DNA from: Oryzomonas sagensis
GTDB taxonomy: Bacteria > Desulfobacterota > Desulfuromonadia > Geobacterales > Pseudopelobacteraceae
Assembly: GCF_008802355.1 (NCBI RefSeq)
Contig: NZ_VZRA01000002.1
Span: forward strand, 281,642-345,641
Length of the DNA: 64,000 nucleotides
Direction of reading: 5' to 3'
Below the pieces are notes generated by a model that was not told where the DNA came from, did no database searches, and saw only the letters and a program-made list of their open reading frames with translations. The translations under genes and the position numbers were made by a program. Positions 35,317 to 45,400 of this stretch are shown here, piece after piece. How positions within the stretch are numbered: position 1 is the first letter of the stretch; every line of letters starts with the position of its first letter.

Positions 35317-35773
35317 AATGGTGCCGGCCCGGGCCTGCCATATCCCGGCCATAGCGACCGCCGTGCGCGATGCCGACCGAGCCGAGTTGTGGGCCGCGGC
35401 CCGCCTGACCCCGGCCGAGAGCATGGCCCGCGCCCTGGGACGCTCCGCCATGGCCTGGACCGGGCTGATGGCGGACCGGCCGGTTTGCATGTTCGGGGTG
35501 GTGCCCTCGTCCATCCTGGGCAACGTGGGGCGCCCCTGGATGGTGGGCACGCGCCACCTGGACGAGCACCCCTTCGTGTTCCTGCGGCGCTGCAGGGGGT
35601 GCGTCGGTCAGATGCGGCGGCGTTTCGACCGGCTGGAGAACTGGGTGGACGCACGCAATGAACGGGCCATCCGGTGGCTTGCGTGGCTGGGGTTCGAGAT
35701 CGGCCCGGCGCCGGAGCAGCTCGGGCCGTTCGGGCTGCGATTCTTTCGTTTCGGAATGGGAGGGATGCGATGA
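35297..35773 (+). CDS. T7 gp13-like internal virion protein (DUF2833)
   Basis: The 158-residue protein has the GNAT-like layout of T7 gp13-family proteins: ACHIPAIATAVRDADRAELW at the N-terminus, ALGRSAMAWTGLMADRPVCM in the middle, GMVGTR-like PWMVGTRHLDEHPFVFLR and a final RWLAWLGFEIGPAPEQLGP. In T7, gp13 is needed to make the internal virion core. The ATG at 35297 overlaps the upstream small gene. A later ATG at 35318 is possible. Confidence 0.78.
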   Translation: MPKAKSEMVPARACHIPAIATAVRDADRAELWAAARLTPAESMARALGRSAMAWTGLMADRPVCMFGVVPSSILGNVGRPWMVGTRHLDEHPFVFLRRCRGCVGQMRRRFDRLENWVDARNERAIRWLAWLGFEIGPAPEQLGPFGLRFFRFGMGGMR

Positions 35774-36222
35774 TACGAGCGGCAACGACCGAGGATATCC
35801 CCGCCATGGCGGCGTTGGGCAGGATCTTCCACGCCGCCACGCGCCTGGCGGAACTGGCCCCCTATGACGAAGGCAGCGTGGCCGGTCTGCTGAACGGGAT
35901 GATCCGTGACGGGGCGCGGTCCGTGGTCCTGGTCATGGAGCGCGACGGCGCGGTCGTCGGCGGCATCTGCGGCGTGGTGGTCCCGGCCTACTGGAACTGG
36001 TCCGTCCTGGTGGGGCAACAACTCGCCTGGTTCGTTCATGCGGAGCACCGGGGCGGTCGGTCGCTCCGGCTCTTGGCCGCTTTCGAACAGGAATGCGTCG
36101 CACGGGGGGCCGCGGTCATGGCGTCCGGAGCCAAGAAGGACGCCGGTTACGGGAGGATGGCTGCGCTGTTGACGCGCCGGGGATATTTCGAGCTTGAAAG
36201 CATGTACCTGAAGGGGGTTTGA
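35770..36222 (+). CDS. GNAT-family N-acetyltransferase in the phage operon
   Basis: The 150-residue protein begins MIRAATTEDIPAMAALGRIF, typical of GNAT enzymes, and contains VGGICGVVVPAYWNW and an acetyl-CoA-loop-like stretch (AWFVHAEHRGGRSLRLLAAF). ATGA overlap with the previous gene and GGAGG upstream mark it as part of the late operon. Such acetyltransferases are common next to internal virion genes in this phage group; the substrate is unknown. Confidence 0.78.
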   Translation: MIRAATTEDIPAMAALGRIFHAATRLAELAPYDEGSVAGLLNGMIRDGARSVVLVMERDGAVVGGICGVVVPAYWNWSVLVGQQLAWFVHAEHRGGRSLRLLAAFEQECVARGAAVMASGAKKDAGYGRMAALLTRRGYFELESMYLKGV

Positions 36223-36223
36223 G

Positions 36224-36694
36224 ATGCCAGCAGTCCCAATCATATCGGCGGTAATGGCCGTTGCAGGTGCCGGGGTAAGCGCGTATTCCGCCGTTGCCGC
36301 AGGCGAGAACGCCAGGGAAACGGCGGATTACAACGCCAAGGTGGCCGAGAACGCGGCCCGGGATGCCAATGAGCGGGGGGCCGTCGCCGCGGCCGAGCAG
36401 CGCGCCAGGACGCGCCAGATGACCGCCCGCCAGAATGCGGCCATGTCGTCCGGCGGGCTGGACGCCTCCACCGGCACCCCCCTGGAGATCCAGACGGAGA
36501 CGGCGGGCATGGGCGAGCTGGACGCCCTCAGGATCGTCAACAACGCCCAGCGCCAGGCGGCCGGCCTGAATGCCCAGGCCGATCTGGACCGGTTCAAGGG
36601 AAACGCCGCCCGGACCGCCGGATACTTCGGCGCGGCCGGGAGCATCCTGGGCGGGCTGGGGAGCGCGGCCTATTACGGGTCGAAGATGAAGTAG
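36224..36694 (+). CDS. Internal virion core protein, T7 gp14-like
   Basis: The 156-residue protein has an N-terminal hydrophobic helix (IISAVMAVAGAGVSAYSAVA), a long Ala-rich amphipathic helix (about 30-75) and a Gly/Ala-rich C-terminal helix (AGYFGAAGSILGGLGSAAYY). This layout fits T7 gp14-type ejection proteins, which insert into the outer membrane during infection. A central GGLDASTGTPLEIQ is common in this family. Confidence 0.72.
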   Translation: MPAVPIISAVMAVAGAGVSAYSAVAAGENARETADYNAKVAENAARDANERGAVAAAEQRARTRQMTARQNAAMSSGGLDASTGTPLEIQTETAGMGELDALRIVNNAQRQAAGLNAQADLDRFKGNAARTAGYFGAAGSILGGLGSAAYYGSKMK

Positions 36695-36696
36695 CA

Positions 36697-36786
36697 TCTG
36701 AATCCGTGACGCCGGAATGGACTTCATGGGCGGCGATGGACTCCGGCATGTCGCTCGCTCCGCCGTTCCGGCATCACGGATTCAGA
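36697..36786. repeat. Inverted-repeat element 6 (TCTGAATCCGTGA type)
   Basis: TCTGAATCCGTGACGCCGGAA (36697-36717) and its inverted copy (36766-36786) match at 20 of 21 positions around a 48-bp centre. It separates the gp14-like gene from the next virion gene. Confidence 0.8.
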
Positions 36787-36826
36787 CAGTTGTGCATCAA
36801 CCCTGAGCAGGAAAGGAACGGAAACC

Positions 36827-37453
36827 ATGAACGACACCGACCTTGCGGAACGCCTCTACGGAGGTGCCGCGCCGACGGTCCCGGATGAAGGGGCCGCCTC
36901 GCTTCTCGGCGGCGTACCAGGGGAAGCCGCGCCTGTCGCGTCAAAGCCGCACGAGGCGGACACCGCCGGTCGGGCCGGCGGAGCGGACCGGACCAGTGTC
37001 CTCTTCCCCGAGGGGGGCGACGTGCCGGACAGCTTCGAGCCGATCGTCGCCCCGGCCCTGGAGCCCTTGGCGCGGGAGGCCCGGCTGAACGGGGACCTGG
37101 CCGGCGCCCGGGAGATCGACAGCGCCATGCAGGCGTTGGGGACCGTCTTCAGCGAGTACGCCGTGGGGCGTCAGTATGCCGCCGAGGTCATGGCCGAGGC
37201 GGGGAGCTTCCTGGGCAACCAAAAGTCGGACGACGCGATCCTTCGGGAGCGGTCGAATACGGAGACCGCCCTCCGGCGGAAGTACGGGGCCGATTACGCC
37301 GGGAACATCGCCGGGGCGCAGCGGGTGGTGGCCGAGATGGGGGCGCGGGTGCCCAATCTGATCGCCGCCCTGGGCGAGAGCGGGCTGGGCAACTCCCAAA
37401 AGGCCGTGGAAGCGGCCGTGGCGGCGGCCCGGCGCAGGGGATACCTGCCATGA
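36827..37453 (+). CDS. Phage structural protein of unknown role
   Basis: The 208-residue protein begins NDTDLAERLYGGAAP; a similar DRLYGG motif ends the scaffold protein. Residues about 15-70 are low-complexity and likely disordered. The rest is helical (PALEPLAREARLNGDLAGAR, NTETALRRKYGADYAGNIAG), ending AAVAAARRRGYLP. By position between the gp14- and gp15-like genes it is probably an internal virion protein. RBS AGGAAAGG precedes the ATG. Confidence 0.65.
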   Translation: MNDTDLAERLYGGAAPTVPDEGAASLLGGVPGEAAPVASKPHEADTAGRAGGADRTSVLFPEGGDVPDSFEPIVAPALEPLAREARLNGDLAGAREIDSAMQALGTVFSEYAVGRQYAAEVMAEAGSFLGNQKSDDAILRERSNTETALRRKYGADYAGNIAGAQRVVAEMGARVPNLIAALGESGLGNSQKAVEAAVAAARRRGYLP

Positions 37454-37637
37454 TCTCCCACCCCGAGGCAGCCCGCTGCTTCCCCTTTACCGCCGTGGCG
37501 CCGGAAGACGCGCCGCTCTCCGTCCTCCGCTGCCATCCCCGGCCGGAGGGGCGGCATGAGGCCGAGTACGATCCCTTCGGTGAGGGAAGACGAGCTTCCG
37601 TGCCGTGCGCAACAGCGGAGACAAGGAGGGAAACCCG

Positions 37638-39422
37638 ATGAATGTGCCGAGATACGACAACCCCACGATCCCGGTTGGACCGGCAGCCACTCCCCAGGCA
37701 ACGCCGGTGGGCGGCGAGACGTTCGGGGCCGGTCTGAGCAGGGGGATGGAGGCGCTTTCCCGGTCGGCAGCGGATATGGCCGATGAAATGCGGCGCACGG
37801 TGGACCAGAATTTCAGGATCGACGCCCTGTCGGATCTGCTGGAAACGAAAAAAGAGCTGCTGACGGGAGCGGACGGAGCCCTCAAGACCCAGGGCACCGA
37901 TGCCCGTGCGGTGGAGCTGGATGACGGCACCAGTGTGCCGCTGGTCGATCATGTTGTCGGCCTCTACCGGGCAAAGAAGGAGGAGTGGCTGGAAAAGGCG
38001 GCGACGGACGGTCAGAAGCAGATGGTCAATCAGTTGTTCGTCGAGCATCTGCCCGACCTGGAACTCCAGGTCATGAACCATTCCGCAGCCCAGGAAACCC
38101 TGGCGGCCGACCGGAAGATGGAAGCGTTCACGGCCCGGCAATACGGGCTCGTGGCGGATACTCCCACCATGGATTCCATCAGGGCGGCCGCGCAGAACAT
38201 GGCCCAGGCGCTCGCCACCTATCCGAAATATCAGGGTATGGAAGAGGCGGTGCGCAAGGAATACGACAAAAAGGTGGTGTCCCAACTCCACGCCACCGCC
38301 ATCAGGTCATTGCTGACGCAAGCCGGGACCGCCGGTAATTCGGCGGTCGAGGATGGCAAGCTGGCTGCGGCCGTGGGCCTCTTTGATGCGTATTACGATG
38401 TGCTGAACGAGCGGGAGAGGGAAGAGTTGGCCCCCCGGATAGCGCTGGCCGACAACTCCATACAGGCCGGCAGCATTGCGCGGAAGGTCTGGGTGGCATA
38501 CGCGCCGAAATCCCCCAATGACCCCTTCGATACGGCGGACGCGAACGCCCGGATCGACGGTTTCGCGTTGAGCAACGGAGCCACCCTGCTGGCAAAGGCG
38601 AAGGTCGCCCAAATGTTTCAGGATTACGCAGCCCAGATCGAACAGAGGACGCAGGCGGCGGCCAACGCGGTCAACGGTCTGATCCTGGATGGCGGGACCT
38701 ACTCCCAGGTGTACCACAAGGCGCTGGAACAGCGGGGCTCCATCCCGGATTCCGCGGTCGAGAACCTGCTGAAGTACGCAGGGCTCTACTTCAAGGACGG
38801 CGCCGGGAAGCCACAGGCGGCCCCGGCCGATGACGCCGCCACCCTGGGCAGTCTGAAGGAGTTCCAGGACGACTATCTGAACGGGAAATACGGGCGCCTC
38901 ACCCCCGAGCAGGCCGCGGAGCGGATGATGCCGGTGCTCGGCGAATGGACGCCTGAGGCCGTGCGCTTCGTGGATGGCGCGAACGCCAATCTCCCGAATG
39001 CCCGGTTGGCGGCCGGGCGACTACGGGAAAAACTCCTGTCGTTGCGTGCAATGGACCCGGACGGCACGACCTATCCCGCGCTGCGGGGCCTGGCCGGGAA
39101 TACCCCCGAGGCGAACGGGAACAGGGCCCTGCTCCTCCAAAAGATCATCGGCGAGATAACCCAGCTGCACGACAACGTCAAGCCGGCGGACCTGGACGGC
39201 ATCATCCACAGGAGCATCGCCGCGTTCATCGCATTGCCCGGTTACCCAGGGGCAGCGGAGAAGCCCGTGGGTGCGATCGCCGACCAGGATATCAGAAACA
39301 TGGACGATGCGGCGCTGAGGGCCTTCGTGCGCCGGAAACTCTCGGCGGGAGGCGGCCAGCCGACGGAAGCCCAGGTAGCCTATGGCATCGAACGGGTACG
39401 GTCGCCACGGGGGAAAAGATAA
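37638..39422 (+). CDS. Internal virion protein, T7 gp15-like
   Basis: The 594-residue protein is mostly helical, with an N-terminal arm PRYDNPTIPVGPAATPQATP. Long helices follow (FRIDALSDLLETKKELLTGA, AQNMAQALATYPKYQGMEEA). It occupies the place of gp15 in T7-like internal cores and ends on the start of the giant gene (TAATG). The ATG at 37638 follows AAGGAGG; the longer frame upstream is not used. Between this gene and the previous one (37454-37637) I see nothing else. Confidence 0.72.
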   Translation: MNVPRYDNPTIPVGPAATPQATPVGGETFGAGLSRGMEALSRSAADMADEMRRTVDQNFRIDALSDLLETKKELLTGADGALKTQGTDARAVELDDGTSVPLVDHVVGLYRAKKEEWLEKAATDGQKQMVNQLFVEHLPDLELQVMNHSAAQETLAADRKMEAFTARQYGLVADTPTMDSIRAAAQNMAQALATYPKYQGMEEAVRKEYDKKVVSQLHATAIRSLLTQAGTAGNSAVEDGKLAAAVGLFDAYYDVLNEREREELAPRIALADNSIQAGSIARKVWVAYAPKSPNDPFDTADANARIDGFALSNGATLLAKAKVAQMFQDYAAQIEQRTQAAANAVNGLILDGGTYSQVYHKALEQRGSIPDSAVENLLKYAGLYFKDGAGKPQAAPADDAATLGSLKEFQDDYLNGKYGRLTPEQAAERMMPVLGEWTPEAVRFVDGANANLPNARLAAGRLREKLLSLRAMDPDGTTYPALRGLAGNTPEANGNRALLLQKIIGEITQLHDNVKPADLDGIIHRSIAAFIALPGYPGAAEKPVGAIADQDIRNMDDAALRAFVRRKLSAGGGQPTEAQVAYGIERVRSPRGKR

Positions 39423-42400
39423 TGGCGCTCGACGATCTGAATGCCTTTGCCGATCAGGTAAACAGCCAGAACAGGGATAAAACCCAGGCGCTGCTCAACC
39501 TGCAAAACGTTGTCGGCACCGATGCGGATGCCTACGCCGGCTCCTTGAGGCTGGCCGGATATACGCAGGTGCCTCCCCTGTGGTCCACCCCGGAGATCCG
39601 GGCCGATGCCGAACGAAAAGCGGTGGCCGGCGACCCCGCCGTGGCAGCCATGCCGCCCGTTACCGCCCGCTTCTTCGCCAACCCCGACAATGCCGCCGTG
39701 GCCCACGACGATATCGGCACGTTCACCCGGATTGAGGATCTGGCCAAAAACGGCTTCGGCCCCCGCAACAACGCCCCGATATCCACGTTGCGGTTCGGCA
39801 CCGACCGTGACCGGGCGGAGGCGGATTACTTCGCGAAAGAGTACGGGACCAAACCCTTCCAGGCGCTCCAGGGTGGCCTCGGCAAGCTGGCGACCCGGCT
39901 GGCGTTCCCGGTGGCCGGCGCCGTGGATGCGTTGAGCGGCGGCGACTACTACAAGGAATTCGCCTCGCAGCTCTATGACCGGTTCAGCCGGATTCAAGAG
40001 GAGTCCGCCGCCGACCCGTCCCGGTCCTTCGGCGGCAAGGTGGTGCGGTCGGTCGAGGAGCTGGTCCCCCTGGTGCTGTCCGGCGGCTTCGGCATGGCAG
40101 CCATCGCCGGTCAGGCGACCAACGACACGTACGACAATCTGACCGCCCGGGGCGTTGACCCGGACACCTCCCTGGCCCTGGCCATGAAGTCCGGCATGAC
40201 CGCCTACGCCATGACGAAACTGCCGTTCGGGGGCACGTCCCTGGCAAACAGTCTGGTCCGGGGGGCGACGCTCAACCCGGCCTTCGGGGCCATCGACCGC
40301 GGCCTGGAGAAAGCCGGGCTGGACTATGCCGGGTACACCGGGCAGGCCGGAGCCATCAACCTGCTCGACCCCGAGGCCATGGCCCACGAACTCGCCATGG
40401 GGCTCTTGTTCGGCGCCCATCATGCGCTCCAGACGGGGCGGCCGGTGGGCGGCGACGGCCTGCTGGAGTCCTTGGTGCCGTTCTACGACCGCTACCGTGC
40501 CGCACGCCGGGCGGATGCGCTTACCCGGATCGGCACGGTCGTCCGGGAGAGCAAGGCCAATAACCGTACCCCCGAGCTGGTGCAGCGGCATTTGGGCGAT
40601 GTGGCCGCGGAACATGCGGGCATCGACAACGCCTATGTCCCGGTGGAGCGGTGGAACGACCTGTTTCGATCCAGCGGGCTCGATCCCGCCCGGGTGGCCG
40701 GGGAGACCCTCTCCGACCCCGGGGCGTATGACGAGGCGCTCACGACCGGGGCGGACATCGCGATCCCGTTTCGGGAGTTTACCGGGAAGCTCTCCCGGCT
40801 GGAACAGTACGGCGAGCTGGTGAAGGATGCCCGGCTGTCGCCGGTGGATGTCTCCCTGCGCGAGGCCGAGGCCCGGGTGCAGGCGGTGAAGGCAAACACC
40901 GACCAGGGTGGCGGCTTCGTGGAGGCGTTGCAAGGCATGGCTGCCCGGTCGCGGGAGGCGGCCAAGGGCGCCGAGTCGTACCGCAGGGTCTATGACGACC
41001 TGGTCGGCCAGCAGGCGAGCATCGGCACCGAGCGCGGCGCGGCGGAGCATAACGCCCACCTGGTCGCCAACGCCTTCCGGGTTTTGGGGGAACGCGCCGG
41101 CGTCGATCCGTATGAACTGTACTCGAACTACCATCTCAAGGTGACCCGGCCCCTGGGATCGGAGTTTGCCGGGGATATAAGCGCAAACAAATTTTGGCAA
41201 ACGAACTATGGGACCGGCGAAGTTTCGAGTTTCGGGCCTGTCTGGCGTGACCTTACACATGATGCTCAAGGAGCTGTCGAGAGATTGATGAAGTACCAGA
41301 CCGGCGAAGCAATGGCGGCCTTACATCATCCCGATGTTGGGGATATTGATCTTGTATGGGGAAAAGAAGGGACCCCGGAAAAAGAATACAAGGATGGGTT
41401 TGGTTTTGCAAAGATCAAGATCAAGCATCCTGAGGTTGCCGGCGATCTGCAAAATATTTTAGATACGATGTCGGTTGTAAGCAGAGGCAAAAACAGAATC
41501 CGTCTTGAATCAAACGATCATCAGGCTGTCGTTCGTCTGGATTGGGATGGGAAAGAAAAACAGTGGTTATTGACAGAGTTTGAAAAAGACAAAGAGCCTG
41601 GCACTGGAAAGAGGACGGGCGCTTCCAGTATTGACGAATCGGACTCTCCGATTCACCAGGCTCTTACTGATTTTATTATTAATTCGAAAACATTGTCGAT
41701 GGCGACTGCACGGACGTATCCCGCCGCGAAAGATTCTGATTCGGTTGCCCGAACCCTGCTTTCTAACGCCCGTAGCGACGGCGGGAATCCTACTATCAAA
41801 ATAGTTCACCCTGGGGATGATGTCAAGGCGCTGTTCCAGAGCGTTGCCGGTCGTCTTGCCTCCGATGGGGTCAGGGAGCTGTATCAGTCGGCCCGGGCTG
41901 ATGTGGATAACCGGGACCATGTAAAAAAGGTCGTTACGGGCGTGCTTCATTCCGCAATCACCAGAATCAAAACCCCTGCCGACGCCGCCCACATCGCTTT
42001 CCCCCTTACCAAACGGGCGCAAGAAGCGGCTATTGCCATCGTGACCGATGCAAAGGGCAACGTCCTCGGGGTTGTCCAGCATTCCACCGGCGCGCTGGAC
42101 AAAACCATCATGTCGCCGAGGGATCTCCTTGGGGTGCTCCACGACTTCCCCGGCGCCGCCGAAGTCTGGTTTGCCCACAATCATCCGACCGGCGACCCTG
42201 AGCCGTCTCCCGCCGATAGCGAGACAACCTCACAGATGGCCGCGTTGCTCGATGGCTCGGGGATTACAACACGAGGGATGATTGTCGTCGGTCAGGATGG
42301 GGGAGCGGTTTGGACCGAGGGGATCGGCGGCAGGACTAAGAAGATACCGCTCGGTTCATTGAACACGGACAAAGAACGCATCCATGAAATAACTACCTAT

Positions 42401-45400
42401 GACCGGGAGATTGTCACATTACCGTCATCGGAGCCCTTTATTTATATCGAACAGGCGATCGATTATGCCAGGTCGCTTGGGGCCGGCGCCTCCGGGCTCA
42501 TTATCGCCGACGCCAAAATCCGGCCGGTTTCCTTTGTCCCCATGTCCGTCGCGGAGATGGCCAAGCTGAAAACCGGCGACCCCGCGACAGGATCGTCGGC
42601 GATTATGTCCGCCTTTCACAAGGGGAACGGCGCGTCGATGATCATGGTTATCCCCGCTCTTCCCGGCAGCCTGGGCGCGGTGCGGAATGTGGTCACCTTC
42701 GGCACCCTGTTCGGCGCGCCATTGATCGACGTTATCGAGACCAGGAGCGGAATTTCTTTCGACAAAACCGGTCGCATGCCTCAGGCCGGAGGACAATTTT
42801 TTCAGGGGGGCAATGCCCCGGTATCTCACGATTTTGTACCTGCGCCTGACGGGAGATATGTATTTGGGGAGATCACACCGGAAATTGGGAAAATTATAAG
42901 GAGACAATCAGCTCCTATATTACTGAGGTCTGGTGATGCAAAAGAAGGTAAGACCCATATTGAGCGTCCCGAGAGATTAAAACAGATTCAGCAAGAAGGG
43001 TATGATTCAGCGGAAAAACTCGTTGATGATGTAGTCACTAATTGTGACGCCATATACAAAGGTGAAAGAGGTAACCTGCTGCTGGCAAAGAAAGGAGCAA
43101 AAAACACCGTAATTTATGTGCAACTCAATCCTTCAAGATATGGTGATTATTATGATGTGAAAACAGCGGTTGTGGCGAGAGGTGATTTTTTTGATAAGAA
43201 AAAACCGCTTTGGGAAAGGGCGCAGACCAATCCAGCCGATAACGGCTCCCCTATGCGCAATCTGTCGGGCCAAAGCGGTCTTTATGAGAATATTCTCCAT
43301 CAAAACCGCGAGGATGTCAAGCGCGGCTACATCCGTTTCGACAATAACCGCACTTTCGAGATCGGCCTGCTGAAGGACGCCGACCTCTCCACCTTCATCC
43401 ACGAATCCGGCCACTTCTTCACCGAGGTCCTGGGCGATCTGGCCGAGCGCTCCGACGCCCCCCGGCAGATCAGGGATGATTACGCCGCCCTGCTCGCGTT
43501 CGCCGGGGTGGAATCCCGCAACGACATCGGGACGGAGCACCACGAGAAGCTCGCCCGTGCCTTCGAGGCGTACCTCATGGAGGGGCGCGCCCCGAGTGTG
43601 GCGACGCGCTCCCTGTTCCAGCGCATGAAAGCCTGGTTGGTCGGCGTCTACAGGGATTTGACCGCCCTCCATGCCCCATTGACTCCCGAGGTCCGGGAGG
43701 TGTTCGACCGCATGCTGGCCACCGACGCCGAGATCGGGCGGATGCGCGGCACGCAGGAGATGAAACCGCTCTTTGCCGCGGCCGGGGATGCCGGGATGAC
43801 CCCGGTCGAGTTTGAATTGTACCGGAAAGAAACCGAACAGGCCGGCGAACAGGCAAAGGAACAGATGCTGCGCAAGCTGATGACCGAGAAGAGCCGGGAA
43901 CAAACGTCGTGGTGGCGGGACGGACTGGCCAGGCTCCGGGACGAGGTGACGGCTGAGGCTCAGGAACAGCCGGTGTACCGGGCGTTGCAGGAGATTCTTA
44001 CAGGGAGGGACTTTGCCGGGGACGCCACGCCGGGACTGAAACTGGACCGGGCCGTGCTGGCGCGGATGTACGGCGAAGATTTCCTGAAACGGCTGCCCAA
44101 GGGGAGCGCCACGGACTACCTCTACGCAGTTCAGGGGGGCGCGCACCCGGAACTGGTGGCGGAACGCTACGGCTTCACATCGGCCGACGAGATGATCCGC
44201 GCCATGATGGCGGCCCCGCCCCTGGGGGATTTCGTTGCCGCCGAGGCCGAGGCGCGCATGCGGGAGCGGCACGGCGACCTGATGCGGGACGGCCGCATGG
44301 CCGACGAGGCGCTGAAGGCGGTGCACAACGACCAATGGGCCGGGGTGCTGCGGACCGAGATCGGGGCGCTACGCAGGAAAGGTGGCGAGAATGCCCATGC
44401 CGTTGCCGTCCCTCCGGTGGCGGCCTTCCGGCAGGCGGCGCAAGAGCGGATCGCCGCCAAGCCGGTGAGGACAATCACCCCGCTCCTCTACCTGAACGGG
44501 GAGCGCACGGCGGCCCGTGAGGCCCTCGACCTGCTCGGCACGGGGGACTTCAACAGGGCGGCCGCTGCCAGGAGCCGCCAGTTGCTGAATCATTTCCTCT
44601 ACTTCGAGGCGGTCACGGCCCTGGGGGAGGTAGATGCAATTCGGACAGAGGCCGCTCACATGGCTGACAGTGCCACCGAAGGTGCACGGGATGTGTATCA
44701 GACGGCCAAGCGGCCTGTCGAGGATGCTTTTGAATATGACAACAAGAAAGCCTCCAAGGGTACACGCGCCAGCCAGAGTGGCGGCTCCCTTGAAGGCCTT
44801 CAGGACAGCAAGGGTATTACTACCCTTAACCAAATTATCTCACCATGCCACTATGATGTCAATATTCAGGTAGTGCCTCGGACCGATGCGATCCTGACCG
44901 AGTCTGGCCGCATGCCTGCCGACGCCAGGTCTGAGATGCGCGGGCCGGGTACTCGTCCCTTCCGGGAGCAGGTGGAAGCGCTCCTCTCCCGCTTCGGACC
45001 GGCCGGCGCGGCCCGCGACGAGTCGTTGGCCCCGCGGGAGAGTCTGCGACAATTCCTTGACCGCTTGCGGCGGGACGAGGGGATCGACCTGCCGGTCCCG
45101 GCCACCATCCGGGACGAACAGAGCAGGACGGCGAGCTACCGGGATCTGACCATGGATGAACTGCGTTCAGTTTCTGCAACGCTGCATATGATCGAGCATG
45201 CCGCGGCTGTTGTCAACACGGCCCGCAAGGGTGAGACCCAGGTTCCGCTCGGGGATGCAGAAAAACAACTGGTGGAGCAACTGGAAGCCTCCATCCCCGC
45301 CGGTGATGCGGGGGGCGTGGATGATTCCACCCTGTCGTTTCTCGGCCAGATCCGGGAGCACGCCCCGGAAATCGACATCCCCATCGTCCGGCCCGAAGCC

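Noticed and set aside
26722-36786. Inverted repeats as insertion sequences
   Set aside because: They are about 50-130 bp and encode no transposase; at most non-autonomous elements.
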